Below are positions 36,920 through 44,770 of a DNA stretch of 64,000 nucleotides, piece by piece. Source of the stretch: Chloroflexota bacterium (GTDB lineage: Bacteria > Chloroflexota > Anaerolineae > Anaerolineales > Villigracilaceae); contig JACRBI010000038.1 in NCBI GenBank assembly GCA_016234495.1, forward strand, positions 1-64,000. Reading direction: 5' to 3'. The notes below the pieces were generated by a model. It did not search any database and was not told where the DNA came from. It saw nothing but the letters and a program-made list of their open reading frames with translations. How positions within the stretch are numbered: position 1 is the stretch's first letter; each line of letters opens with the position of its first letter. The translations under genes and the position numbers were made by a program.

Positions 36920-36999
36920 TGGGGCGAAGTCCCGCGCTAGTGGGGCGAAGTCCCGCGCTAGTGGGGCGAAGTCCCGCGCTAGTGGGGCGAAGTCCCGCG
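36905..36999. repeat. 21-bp tandem repeat, about 4.5 units
   Basis: The unit GAAGTCCCGCGCTAGTGGGGC is repeated almost perfectly, with the last copy changing to GCGTTAAATTGG. The first copy is the 3' end of tdk and gives its TAG stop. The unit length is a multiple of three, so an in-frame open reading of RDFAPLA appears on the other strand. Confidence 0.9.
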
Positions 37000-37062
37000 T
37001 TAAATTGGAGTGCAAAATCTCCCGATTTTGCATCTCTACAAAATAAAACCAAACGGTGAATT

Positions 37063-37620
37063 ATGCAAAATTACAAAGATGTATTGGCTGAAGTTCTAAT
37101 CGAAGCAGAACCACTTCAAGCCCGGGTTAAAGAACTTGGCGCGCAGATCAGCGCGGACTATCCCGATGGCGACCTGCTGCTCATCTGCATTTTGCGCGGC
37201 GGCGTGCCTTTCATGGTGGACCTCAGCCGAAGCATCACAACCCCGCACATGATGGACTTCATGGCTGTCTCATCCTATGGGGCAGGTGCGCGCCAGTCAA
37301 CTGGTTCGGCTCGGGTGACCCTCGACCTGCAAACGGACATCCGCGGCAAGAACGTCCTCCTTATCGAAGATATTATTGACAGCGGACATACCATCGCCTC
37401 AGTGTTGAACATGCTTGAAACGCGCCAGCCAAAATCACTTAAAGTCTGCGCGCTGCTGGATAAACCCGAACGCCGCGAAGCGCATGTCCCGATTCATTAT
37501 CTTGGCTTCACCATCCCAAACAAATTTGTTTTTGGTTATGGCCTCGACCTTGACGAATATTATCGCAACCTGCCATTCGTCGGCGTTGTTGACCTTGATA
37601 AATACAACCCGCCCAGTTGA
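37063..37620 (+). CDS. hpt: hypoxanthine phosphoribosyltransferase
   Basis: The 185-aa product has the type I phosphoribosyltransferase motif VLLIEDIIDSGHTIASVLNML for PRPP binding, with ICILRGGVPFM before it and the flexible-loop region at AVSSYGAG. It recycles hypoxanthine or guanine to nucleotides. Length and ending (YYRNLPFVGVVDLDKY) match Hpt. It stands 12 bp before the CCA-adding-type gene. Confidence 0.92.
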   Translation: MQNYKDVLAEVLIEAEPLQARVKELGAQISADYPDGDLLLICILRGGVPFMVDLSRSITTPHMMDFMAVSSYGAGARQSTGSARVTLDLQTDIRGKNVLLIEDIIDSGHTIASVLNMLETRQPKSLKVCALLDKPERREAHVPIHYLGFTIPNKFVFGYGLDLDEYYRNLPFVGVVDLDKYNPPS

Positions 37621-37632
37621 CATGTGATCGAA

Positions 37633-39297
37633 ATGAACGACGACTCACCCCAACCTCATTCACCGTATGCAGGTCGTTGGGTTGCCCTTGTTCATGGCAA
37701 AGTCGTGGCGCAGGGCGGCACGCCAGAACAGGCTTTGCGCGCTTCACAGCATAGCCGTCCCAAAGAAAAACCAGAGATCGTATTCATGCATGACCCTTTT
37801 GCTCTTCCCCCTTTAGTGGAAAAAATACTCGACATCCTGCCTGCTGATCAGGAGATTTACCTCGTCGGCGGCGCGGTGCGTGACTTATTAATTTCACGCA
37901 TCTCACCCGACCTGGATTTTGCCCTGCCGTCGAATGGCATTTCCCTCGCTCGAACAGTCGCCAACGCCCTCAACGCCGATTTTATCCCACTGGACGATGA
38001 GCGGGATACCGGCCGCGTCATTGTCACCAACGAAGACGGCACGCGCATCTCCCTCGATTTTACAGTCTATCGCGGAGCAAATCTGGATGAAGACCTGCAC
38101 GCCCGCGATTTTACGATCAACGCCATTGCCTACAACTTGCGCGACAAAACCATCATTGACCCGCTCGAAGGCGGCAATGACCTGCGCCAGAAATTGATCC
38201 GCGCCTGCTCGCCGACAGCCATGCTGGATGACCCGGTCCGCATTTTGCGGGCGATACGCCAGGCCGCGGCGTTCGGATTCAAAATTGAGAAAAATACCCG
38301 GGAATTAATGAAGCAGGCCGCAGGTCAGATTGGACGCGTATCGCCCGAAAGACTCCGCGATCAGATATTGAAAATCCTCGAAGGTCCAAAACCAGATGCA
38401 TCCATGCGCGCGCTTGAAATGCTCGGTGTGCTTCCGCATGTGCTGCCTGAGTTGGTGCCAATGAAAGGTGTGCAGCAATCCGAACCGCACATGTACGAAG
38501 TTTGGACTCACACGCTCGCTGTGTTGGATTATCTTGACCAGATCATTTCTGCTTTGCGCGTGGGTTATGATGCCGAGAGCACAAATGACATGTTTACCGG
38601 CTTGCTGACCCTGCGCCTTGGGCGGTACCGCGAACAAATCGCAGCACATTTTGCCAGTCCCATTAATGTTGATCGGTCACTGCGTTCGTTGCTTTTCTTC
38701 GCCGCGCTTTATCATGATGTGGGCAAACCCGAAACAAAGACCGTTGAAGAATCAGGCCGCACGCGCTTTTTTGATCACGATATGAAAGGTGCGCAGGTTG
38801 CCGCGGATCGCGCGCGCGCATTCAACATGAGCAACGATGAAATTGACCGCCTGCGCGCCATCATCAAGAATCACATGCGGATTCATTTCTTCGCAGACCG
38901 TGTGCTGAACGAAAATCAAACGCCATCGCGCAAAGCTATTTATCGTTTCTTCCGTGAAAGCGGAGAAGCGGGAGTTGACCTCGTTTTGCTGGGGCTTGCC
39001 GATGTGCGCGCCACACGAGTCCATGCGCTGACCATCGAAACATGGAATGCGTATCTTGATGTCGCTCGAATTTTGCTCGAGAATTATTGGGAACGACCGC
39101 ACGAAGTCATCACTCCGCCGCGCCTTGTTGATGGACATGACCTGATAAAAGAAATGGGCTTGAAGCCCGGCGCTGTGATCGGTAAACTGTTGGAAGCCAT
39201 CCGCGAGAATCAAGCCGCAGGAAAAATTGAAAACCGTGAGCAGGCTCTGGCTTTTGCGCGTGATGAAATTGCGAAAGGAATTAATGGTGCAGCATGA
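37633..39297 (+). CDS. CCA tRNA nucleotidyltransferase / poly(A) polymerase family with HD domain
   Basis: The 554-aa product has an N-terminal segment AGRWVALVHGKVVAQGGTPE (DUF5678-like). The nucleotidyltransferase head follows, with IYLVGGAVRDLLISRISPDL and DLDFALPS. Then come ARDFTINAIAYNL, the RNA-binding region and an HD phosphohydrolase domain (FAALYHDVGKPETK). It could add or repair CCA ends of tRNA, or act as poly(A) polymerase; motif reading cannot separate these. A GTG at 37624 and ATG at 37633 are both possible starts. It overlaps the next gene by 4 bp. Confidence 0.85.
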   Translation: MNDDSPQPHSPYAGRWVALVHGKVVAQGGTPEQALRASQHSRPKEKPEIVFMHDPFALPPLVEKILDILPADQEIYLVGGAVRDLLISRISPDLDFALPSNGISLARTVANALNADFIPLDDERDTGRVIVTNEDGTRISLDFTVYRGANLDEDLHARDFTINAIAYNLRDKTIIDPLEGGNDLRQKLIRACSPTAMLDDPVRILRAIRQAAAFGFKIEKNTRELMKQAAGQIGRVSPERLRDQILKILEGPKPDASMRALEMLGVLPHVLPELVPMKGVQQSEPHMYEVWTHTLAVLDYLDQIISALRVGYDAESTNDMFTGLLTLRLGRYREQIAAHFASPINVDRSLRSLLFFAALYHDVGKPETKTVEESGRTRFFDHDMKGAQVAADRARAFNMSNDEIDRLRAIIKNHMRIHFFADRVLNENQTPSRKAIYRFFRESGEAGVDLVLLGLADVRATRVHALTIETWNAYLDVARILLENYWERPHEVITPPRLVDGHDLIKEMGLKPGAVIGKLLEAIRENQAAGKIENREQALAFARDEIAKGINGAA

Positions 39298-39830
39298 ACC
39301 TTGTTTTCTTTGATCTGGAAACGCAAAATTTATTCCAGGATGTCGGCGGCCGCGAGAATATCGGCCAGCTTAAAGTTGCCTGCGGCGTCACATGGTCAAC
39401 GCAGAAAAATGATTTTTCAGTCTATTGGGAAAAAGATGTCCCAGCCTTGATCGAGGAATTAAAATCTGCGACGAAGGTAATCGGCTTCAACCTGCGCGGA
39501 TTTGATTATCTGGTGCTGCAAGCTTATGCGCCTGCCATGAGCTTCGCATCCCTGCCGACCCTCGACCTGCTCTTCGACCTGCAAAGGATTCTTGGCTTTC
39601 GCATCAGCCTCGATACCATCGCAGGCGCCACTCTCGGCGCGGCAAAAACCGCCGATGGATTAATGTCTGTGGAGTGGTTCCGCGCCGGTGAATTGGACAA
39701 GGTCGCCGAATACTGCAAAGCCGATGTGGACATCACCCGCCGTGTTTACGAGTTTGGGCGCGACAATGGCCATATTTTTTACAAGTCAAAACTGGGCAGT
39801 AAATTGAAAGTGAATGTAAATTGGAAATAA
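39294..39830 (+). CDS. DEDD-type 3'-5' exonuclease-like (RNase H fold) protein
   Basis: The 178-aa product has LVFFDLETQNLF (first acidic pair), VIGFNLRGFDYLVL (second) and YCKADVDITRRVYEFG (third), the pattern of DEDD exonucleases of the YprB-like group. It probably degrades single-stranded nucleic acid ends. It overlaps the preceding gene by 4 bp and the next by 10 bp. Confidence 0.75.
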   Translation: MNLVFFDLETQNLFQDVGGRENIGQLKVACGVTWSTQKNDFSVYWEKDVPALIEELKSATKVIGFNLRGFDYLVLQAYAPAMSFASLPTLDLLFDLQRILGFRISLDTIAGATLGAAKTADGLMSVEWFRAGELDKVAEYCKADVDITRRVYEFGRDNGHIFYKSKLGSKLKVNVNWK

Positions 39831-40594
39831 TTTCTGTAAACGGAATCGATCTGGCTTATGCGCGTCACGGCAGGGGAACGCCGCTTGTGCTCCTGCATGG
39901 CTTCCCGTTGGACCACACCGCGTGGAAAGAAGTCGCTCCTTTTTTGGAAAATGATTTCAACCTCTTCCTGCCTGACCTGCGCGGATTTGGTCAATCCACG
40001 GCCATTGAAACGTCATATTCAATTTCAGACATGGCGGATGATATTGCGGGTCTGCTCGATCACTTAAGAGTTGAGAAAGCAGTGGTTGTGGGGCACTCGA
40101 TGGGCGGTTACGTCGCGCTGGCTTTTGCGAGGAATTATCCGCAACGGGTGCTCGGGCTGGGATTGATCTCCTCGCAGGCAGCAGCAGACACCCCCGAAGG
40201 AAAAGAGCGCAGGTACAAAATCGCCGCAGAAGTTGCAGAGCAGGGTGTAATGGTCGTCGCGGAATCCATGACTCCGAAGCTCTCATCAGATGTGCGGGTG
40301 CGGGCATTTGTGCGGCGCATAATTGAAAGGCAGAATATATCCGCTGTGATCGGCGCGTTGAAAGCCATGGCTGGCCGCGAGGATTTACTTGCCCATCTTT
40401 CCACTGCCAACTTTCCTGTAGTTCTTGTTCACGGAGATGCGGATATGTTGATTCCCATTGAGCGCGCAAATGAAATTAAGGCGGCGCTTCCATCCGCACA
40501 GATGGTTGAGATAAGTGGCGCGGGTCACATGCCCATGATGGAGTTTCCCAGTAAAACCGCGCGTGGTTTATCTTTATTGGCTGACCGACTTTAA
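39821..40594 (+). CDS. alpha/beta hydrolase
   Basis: The 257-aa product is a standard alpha/beta hydrolase: LVLLHGFPLDHTAWKE (oxyanion HG), the nucleophile elbow VVGHSMGGYVALAFA (Ser), VHGDADMLIP (Asp) and GAGHMPMMEFP (His). The substrate is unknown. The start is a TTG inside the end of the exonuclease-like gene; no ATG fits the family N-terminus. Confidence 0.85.
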   Translation: MEIISVNGIDLAYARHGRGTPLVLLHGFPLDHTAWKEVAPFLENDFNLFLPDLRGFGQSTAIETSYSISDMADDIAGLLDHLRVEKAVVVGHSMGGYVALAFARNYPQRVLGLGLISSQAAADTPEGKERRYKIAAEVAEQGVMVVAESMTPKLSSDVRVRAFVRRIIERQNISAVIGALKAMAGREDLLAHLSTANFPVVLVHGDADMLIPIERANEIKAALPSAQMVEISGAGHMPMMEFPSKTARGLSLLADRL

Positions 40595-40595
40595 A

Positions 40596-40632
40596 AACAA
40601 ATGCCCGCTAATTTGGCGGACATTTGTTTTTA
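40596..40632. terminator. bidirectional intrinsic terminator
   Basis: ACAAATGCCCGC and GGCGGACATTTGT form a stem with A-run and T-run on the two sides, between the convergent hydrolase and response regulator genes. Confidence 0.88.
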
Positions 40633-40643
40633 AATGAGGAAGT

Positions 40644-41081
40644 TTATAGGTGGGACGAAAGCGGCTGAGTATTTCTGTTTAGCGGACCCGTAAATTTTTT
40701 TATACTTTTTTCGTGCGCTTCAGCCCGCCTGACCATCTTCCTGATGTGGGCGACGAGCACTCCGCTTGGAACAGGCTTGACAAGAAAATCGTCCGCGCCC
40801 GCATCCAAAACGCTCGCGACCACGCCGGGATCATTAATGGCGGAAAGTATAAGGATGGGAATATTGCTGAATGAACGGATTGCTGAACAAACCTGCCATC
40901 CATCCATGTCCGGCATCATAAGATCGAGCAGGATGACGTTTGGTGAATTTTTTTGCGCCATTTCAACACCCTCGGCGCTGATGTTGGATGTGATGACATC
41001 AAAGCCATGTGTTTTGAGCAGCATGCTCATTAATTCTGTAATGGCAATATCATCATCAATAACAAGTATTTTTGTCGGCAT
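40644..41081 (-). CDS. response regulator, receiver domain only
   Basis: The 145-aa product is a single CheY-like domain: ILVIDDDIAI (acidic pair), VILLDLMMPDMDGW with the phosphorylated Asp, ILSAINDPG and FLVKPVPSG (Lys). No output domain follows; the C-terminus is a short basic tail. No histidine kinase gene is adjacent, so its partner is elsewhere. Confidence 0.9.
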   Translation of the reverse strand: MPTKILVIDDDIAITELMSMLLKTHGFDVITSNISAEGVEMAQKNSPNVILLDLMMPDMDGWQVCSAIRSFSNIPILILSAINDPGVVASVLDAGADDFLVKPVPSGVLVAHIRKMVRRAEAHEKSIKKFTGPLNRNTQPLSSHL

Positions 41082-41173
41082 ATTTTTTCCTGCGTCTATT
41101 ATCCTTGATTTGTCTGCCGTTCAACTTTGCAATAAGTTAACAGATTGGGCCGTACTTTCATGATGTTTGTCAG

Positions 41174-41201
41174 TTGTCAATTTTGTTATTTTTGGTAGAA
41201 T
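41174..41201 (+). promoter_or_regulatory. ppdK promoter
   Basis: TTGTCA (41174-41179), a 16-bp spacer and TAGAAT (41196-41201), 43 bp before the ppdK start codon. TTTAGGAG is the ribosome site. Confidence 0.6.
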
Positions 41202-41244
41202 GTTTCAGCATTGCTCGTGAAAATCATTACATTTAGGAGTCACT

Positions 41245-44076
41245 ATGAATAAGTGGGTTTATCTCTTTAACGAAGTTAAAGAAGTCGAGAAGGTTGCCGG
41301 TGGTTCGTGGGACAGTGTTAAAAGTCTCGTAGGCGGCAAAGGTGCAGGTTTGATGGATATGACGCGCGCGGGCGTTCCCGTTCCGCCGTTTTTTACCGTG
41401 ACAACCGAAGCATGTAACGCGTATCAAAAAGCGAATAAGTTCCCCGCCGGTATGTGGGATCAGGAATTGAAGGCGCTCAAAGCCATTGAAAAAGCGACAG
41501 GCAAAAAGTTTGGCGATGCGCAGAATCCGCTGTTGGTTTCCTGCCGTTCGGGCGCGAAGTTCTCCATGCCGGGCATGATGGATACGATCCTCAATATTGG
41601 CCTGACCGATAAAGTTGCAGAGGGCATGGTTGCTGCAACAGGTAACCCGCGCTTTGTGTATGACTCGTACCGCCGCCTGATCGAAATGTTCGGGTCTGTG
41701 GTCATGGAAACCGGGGACGAAATCTTTGAACACGCGCTCAATTCCTATAAGGCTGAAAAAGGCTACAAGAACGATACGGAGATGACCGCCGAAAATTGGA
41801 TGGCGATCGTTGAAAAGTTCAAAGCCGCCTACCGGTCAAAGACTGGCGAAGACTTTCCGCAGGACCCGTTCAAACAACTGTCACTGGCGACTGAGGCCGT
41901 GTTCAAGTCATGGAACGGCAAACGCGCGGTGGATTATCGCAACAAGGAAAAGATTTCACACGACCTCGGCACTGCCGTCAATATCTGCACGATGGCATTC
42001 GGCAACATGGGCGATGACTCTGCGACAGGTGTGGCGTTCACACGCAACCCGTCCACCGGCGATGGCTTGATGATGGGTGAGTATCTCATCAACGCGCAAG
42101 GCGAGGACGTGGTTGCAGGCATTCGCAATGCAGACCCGATCCAGAATCTTGTCAACCAAATGCCGAAGGCGTACAAGCAATTCATGGACATCACTGCGAA
42201 GCTTGAAAAGCATTATCACGATATGCAGGATGTTGAATTCACCATCGAGCGCGGCAAGTTATGGATGCTCCAGACCCGCGTCGGCAAGCGCACCGCGAAG
42301 GCAGCCGTCAAAATGGCAGTGGATATGGCGACTGAAAAACTCATCACCAGGGAAGAAGCGGTTAAGCGTGTAACTCCCGAAAATGTGGATGCGTTGCTTC
42401 ATCCGCAATTTGACGACTCCGCGATGAACCAGGCCGAGAAGGATGGTCATTTTGTCGCGAAGGGCGTCAATGCCTCCCCGGGCGCGGCTGTCGGTCAGAT
42501 CTATTTTGATGCCGATATGGCTGAGAAGATGGCCAAGGAAGAAAAACAGGACACCATCATGGTGCGTCCGTTCACCAAGCCCGATGACGTGCATGGCATG
42601 ATCGCCTCAAAGGGCGTACTCACCAGCGAGGGTGGAGCAACTTCCCATGCGGCAGTTGTTGCGCGCCAGTTCGGTATCCCGTGTGTCGTGGGCGCATCTG
42701 CAATCAAGATCGATCTCGAAAAGCGGGTGATGAACGTCGGAGAAATGATCCTCCAGGAAGGTGACTGGATTTCTGTGGATGGCACGACCGGCAAAGTGTT
42801 TGCGGGAAAAATCCCGACCAGCGAGCCGAGCCTCGAAGAACAGACCGACCTGCTGACCCTGCTCAACTGGGCGGACGATATCTGCGCGCGCAAAGATGTC
42901 CGCGTTGCGCCGAAAGGCTCTCCGACACGCGGCCTGCAGGTTTGGGCCAATGCCGATTATCCGAAGGATGCGCGCCGCGCCCGTTCTTACGGCGCTGTGG
43001 GTATCGGCCTGTGCCGCACCGAGCATATGTTCTTTGAACCCGAGCGCCTGCCCATCGTGCAGGATATGATCCTCTCTGAAACAAGTGAAGGTCGCACAGA
43101 AGCGTTGAATAAACTTCTGCCGCATCAGCGCAAGGATTTTGATGGCCTCTTTGAAGCGATGGATGGCTACCCGGTCATTATCCGCTTGATCGACCCGCCG
43201 CTGCACGAATTCATGCCCGATGAAGAAAAACTGCTCGAAGAAGTTATCACCATGCGAGTCAAAGGTCAGACCGATGGTTTGACTGCCAAGGAAAATTTAC
43301 TCGAGTCCATCAAGGGTATGCACGAATCGAATCCGATGATGGGGTTGCGCGGCGTGCGTTTGAGCATCGTCATGCCCGAGATCGTTGAGATGCAGGTGCG
43401 CGCCATCTTCGAAGCCGCGGCAGATTGCACCCTGCGTGGAATTATCGTGAAGCCCGAAGTGATGATTCCCCTCACGGGCACGGTCAAGGAATTGGAGTGG
43501 ATTCAGCCGCGCCTGCTGCGCATCGCTTCGGCTGTGATGGCAGAAAAGAACATCAAGTTCGAATATAAATTCGGCACGATGATCGAAATTCCGCGCGCCG
43601 CAGTGACCGCGAAAGAAGTTGCAAATTATGCCGAGTTCTTCTCCTTTGGCACGAACGATCTCACGCAGATGACCTATGGTTACTCACGTGATGATGCCGA
43701 GCGCAACTTCCTCATCACATATCAGGAGCAGGGCATTCTCGAAAAGAATCCGTTCCAGACCATTGACCGCGGCGGCGTTGGCAAGCTCATGCAATGGGCC
43801 ATCAATGAAGGACGCGAGACGCGTCCGAATTTGGAAGTTGGCATCTGTGGTGAACACGGCGGCGATCCCGACTCCATCGAATGGTGTCATCTGATCGGCA
43901 ACAATTATGTTTCCTGCTCGCCGTTCCGCGTGCCGATCGCTCGATTGGCTGCGGCTCATGCGGCGTTGAAGCATCGCCCGGTTGCGCCTGCGAAGAAACC
44001 TGCAGTCAAGAAACCTGTTGCTAAGAAACCTGCAGCCAAGAAGCCCGCAGCGAAAAAGGCCGCTAAGAAGAAGTAA
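41245..44076 (+). CDS. ppdK: pyruvate, phosphate dikinase with basic C-terminal tail
   Basis: The 943-aa product is a full PPDK: VGGKGAGLMDMTRAGVPVPP at the ATP-grasp end, the phosphohistidine loop TSEGGATSHAAVVARQFGIP, and the C-terminal TIM barrel with GICGEHGGDPDSIEW. It interconverts pyruvate and phosphoenolpyruvate using ATP/AMP and phosphate/pyrophosphate. After about residue 905 a histone-like Pro-Ala-Lys tail of some 35 residues is added, unlike typical enzymes. Confidence 0.95.
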   Translation: MNKWVYLFNEVKEVEKVAGGSWDSVKSLVGGKGAGLMDMTRAGVPVPPFFTVTTEACNAYQKANKFPAGMWDQELKALKAIEKATGKKFGDAQNPLLVSCRSGAKFSMPGMMDTILNIGLTDKVAEGMVAATGNPRFVYDSYRRLIEMFGSVVMETGDEIFEHALNSYKAEKGYKNDTEMTAENWMAIVEKFKAAYRSKTGEDFPQDPFKQLSLATEAVFKSWNGKRAVDYRNKEKISHDLGTAVNICTMAFGNMGDDSATGVAFTRNPSTGDGLMMGEYLINAQGEDVVAGIRNADPIQNLVNQMPKAYKQFMDITAKLEKHYHDMQDVEFTIERGKLWMLQTRVGKRTAKAAVKMAVDMATEKLITREEAVKRVTPENVDALLHPQFDDSAMNQAEKDGHFVAKGVNASPGAAVGQIYFDADMAEKMAKEEKQDTIMVRPFTKPDDVHGMIASKGVLTSEGGATSHAAVVARQFGIPCVVGASAIKIDLEKRVMNVGEMILQEGDWISVDGTTGKVFAGKIPTSEPSLEEQTDLLTLLNWADDICARKDVRVAPKGSPTRGLQVWANADYPKDARRARSYGAVGIGLCRTEHMFFEPERLPIVQDMILSETSEGRTEALNKLLPHQRKDFDGLFEAMDGYPVIIRLIDPPLHEFMPDEEKLLEEVITMRVKGQTDGLTAKENLLESIKGMHESNPMMGLRGVRLSIVMPEIVEMQVRAIFEAAADCTLRGIIVKPEVMIPLTGTVKELEWIQPRLLRIASAVMAEKNIKFEYKFGTMIEIPRAAVTAKEVANYAEFFSFGTNDLTQMTYGYSRDDAERNFLITYQEQGILEKNPFQTIDRGGVGKLMQWAINEGRETRPNLEVGICGEHGGDPDSIEWCHLIGNNYVSCSPFRVPIARLAAAHAALKHRPVAPAKKPAVKKPVAKKPAAKKPAAKKAAKKK

Positions 44077-44088
44077 TTTTGTAATAGC

Positions 44089-44130
44089 AGACCTCCGAGG
44101 CGCCAAAAAACGGCGAGACCTCGGAGGTCT
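44089..44130. terminator. long hairpin after ppdK (AGACCTCCGAGG repeat)
   Basis: AGACCTCCGAGG (44089-44100) pairs with CCTCGGAGGTCT (44119-44130). CGCC/GGCG extends the stem inside. It can end ppdK transcription, although only ATTATTTAATT follows, not a T-run. It is probably a repeat used as a terminator. Confidence 0.6.
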
Positions 44131-44143
44131 ATTATTTAATTCC

Positions 44144-44770
44144 ATGTCTCTTATTCTCTTTGACTTTGACGGCGTTCTTGCTGATACGCTTAATGACCTG
44201 CTTCAATTTGGACAGGAGGTCTGTGATGAACTGGGCGTGAAGCACACCGCAACTGCATATGACCTGAGTTCTCTGGAGGTCATGTCTTTTGCAACCTACG
44301 GGCGGCAGTTGGAAGTGCCCGAGGCATTGATTGATGAGTTTGTCCGTCGCAGTCTGGAAAAGGTTGCGGCAAAGAAATCCCCGCCGGCCATATTTGCTGG
44401 GTTGGCTGATGTGGTTCGGAAATTATCTGCAAAACACGTGCTTGGTATTGTCACAACAAATTCCGCCCGGAACGTAAACTTATTTCTTGCAGAACACGGA
44501 TTGGAAGATTGCTTTCGCGTAATTCATGGAATCGATTCGCCGGGCTCCAAAACCGAAAAGATATTAAAGGCGCGGGAGCAGTTTTCGAATCAAGGCGAAG
44601 ATACATTTATGATCGGCGATTCCATGAGCGATATTCGATCTGCAAAAGAGGCGTCCGTTCAAAGCATTGCGGTCAGTTGGGGGCATCAGAGTCTGGAAAG
44701 ACTGGTCACTTTGAATCCTGATTATGTGGTTCGCTCGCCGATGGAATTGTTGAAAATATTTGAAATTTAA
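44144..44770 (+). CDS. HAD family hydrolase
   Basis: The 208-aa product has the HAD motifs FDFDGVLADTL (I), VTTNSARN (II, T/S), a Lys near GSKTEKILKAR (III) and MIGDSMSDIRSAKEA (IV). It is of the phosphoglycolate phosphatase-like type with an alpha-helical cap. The substrate is unknown. The ATG at 44144 begins only 13 bp after the hairpin; no clear ribosome site is seen. Confidence 0.85.
   Translation: MSLILFDFDGVLADTLNDLLQFGQEVCDELGVKHTATAYDLSSLEVMSFATYGRQLEVPEALIDEFVRRSLEKVAAKKSPPAIFAGLADVVRKLSAKHVLGIVTTNSARNVNLFLAEHGLEDCFRVIHGIDSPGSKTEKILKAREQFSNQGEDTFMIGDSMSDIRSAKEASVQSIAVSWGHQSLERLVTLNPDYVVRSPMELLKIFEI

Noticed and set aside
36905-36999. Tandem repeat as a CRISPR array or replication iteron
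   Set aside because: Units are directly adjacent without spacers, and there is no replication gene or DnaA-box cluster nearby.
36800-37052. Minus-strand frames with the RDFAPLA peptide repeat
   Set aside because: They are only open because the 21-bp tandem repeat has a length divisible by three; no start signal or conserved part.
40644-41081. Response regulator as a DNA-binding regulator of ppdK
   Set aside because: Only the receiver domain is present, and the gene is simply divergent from ppdK.
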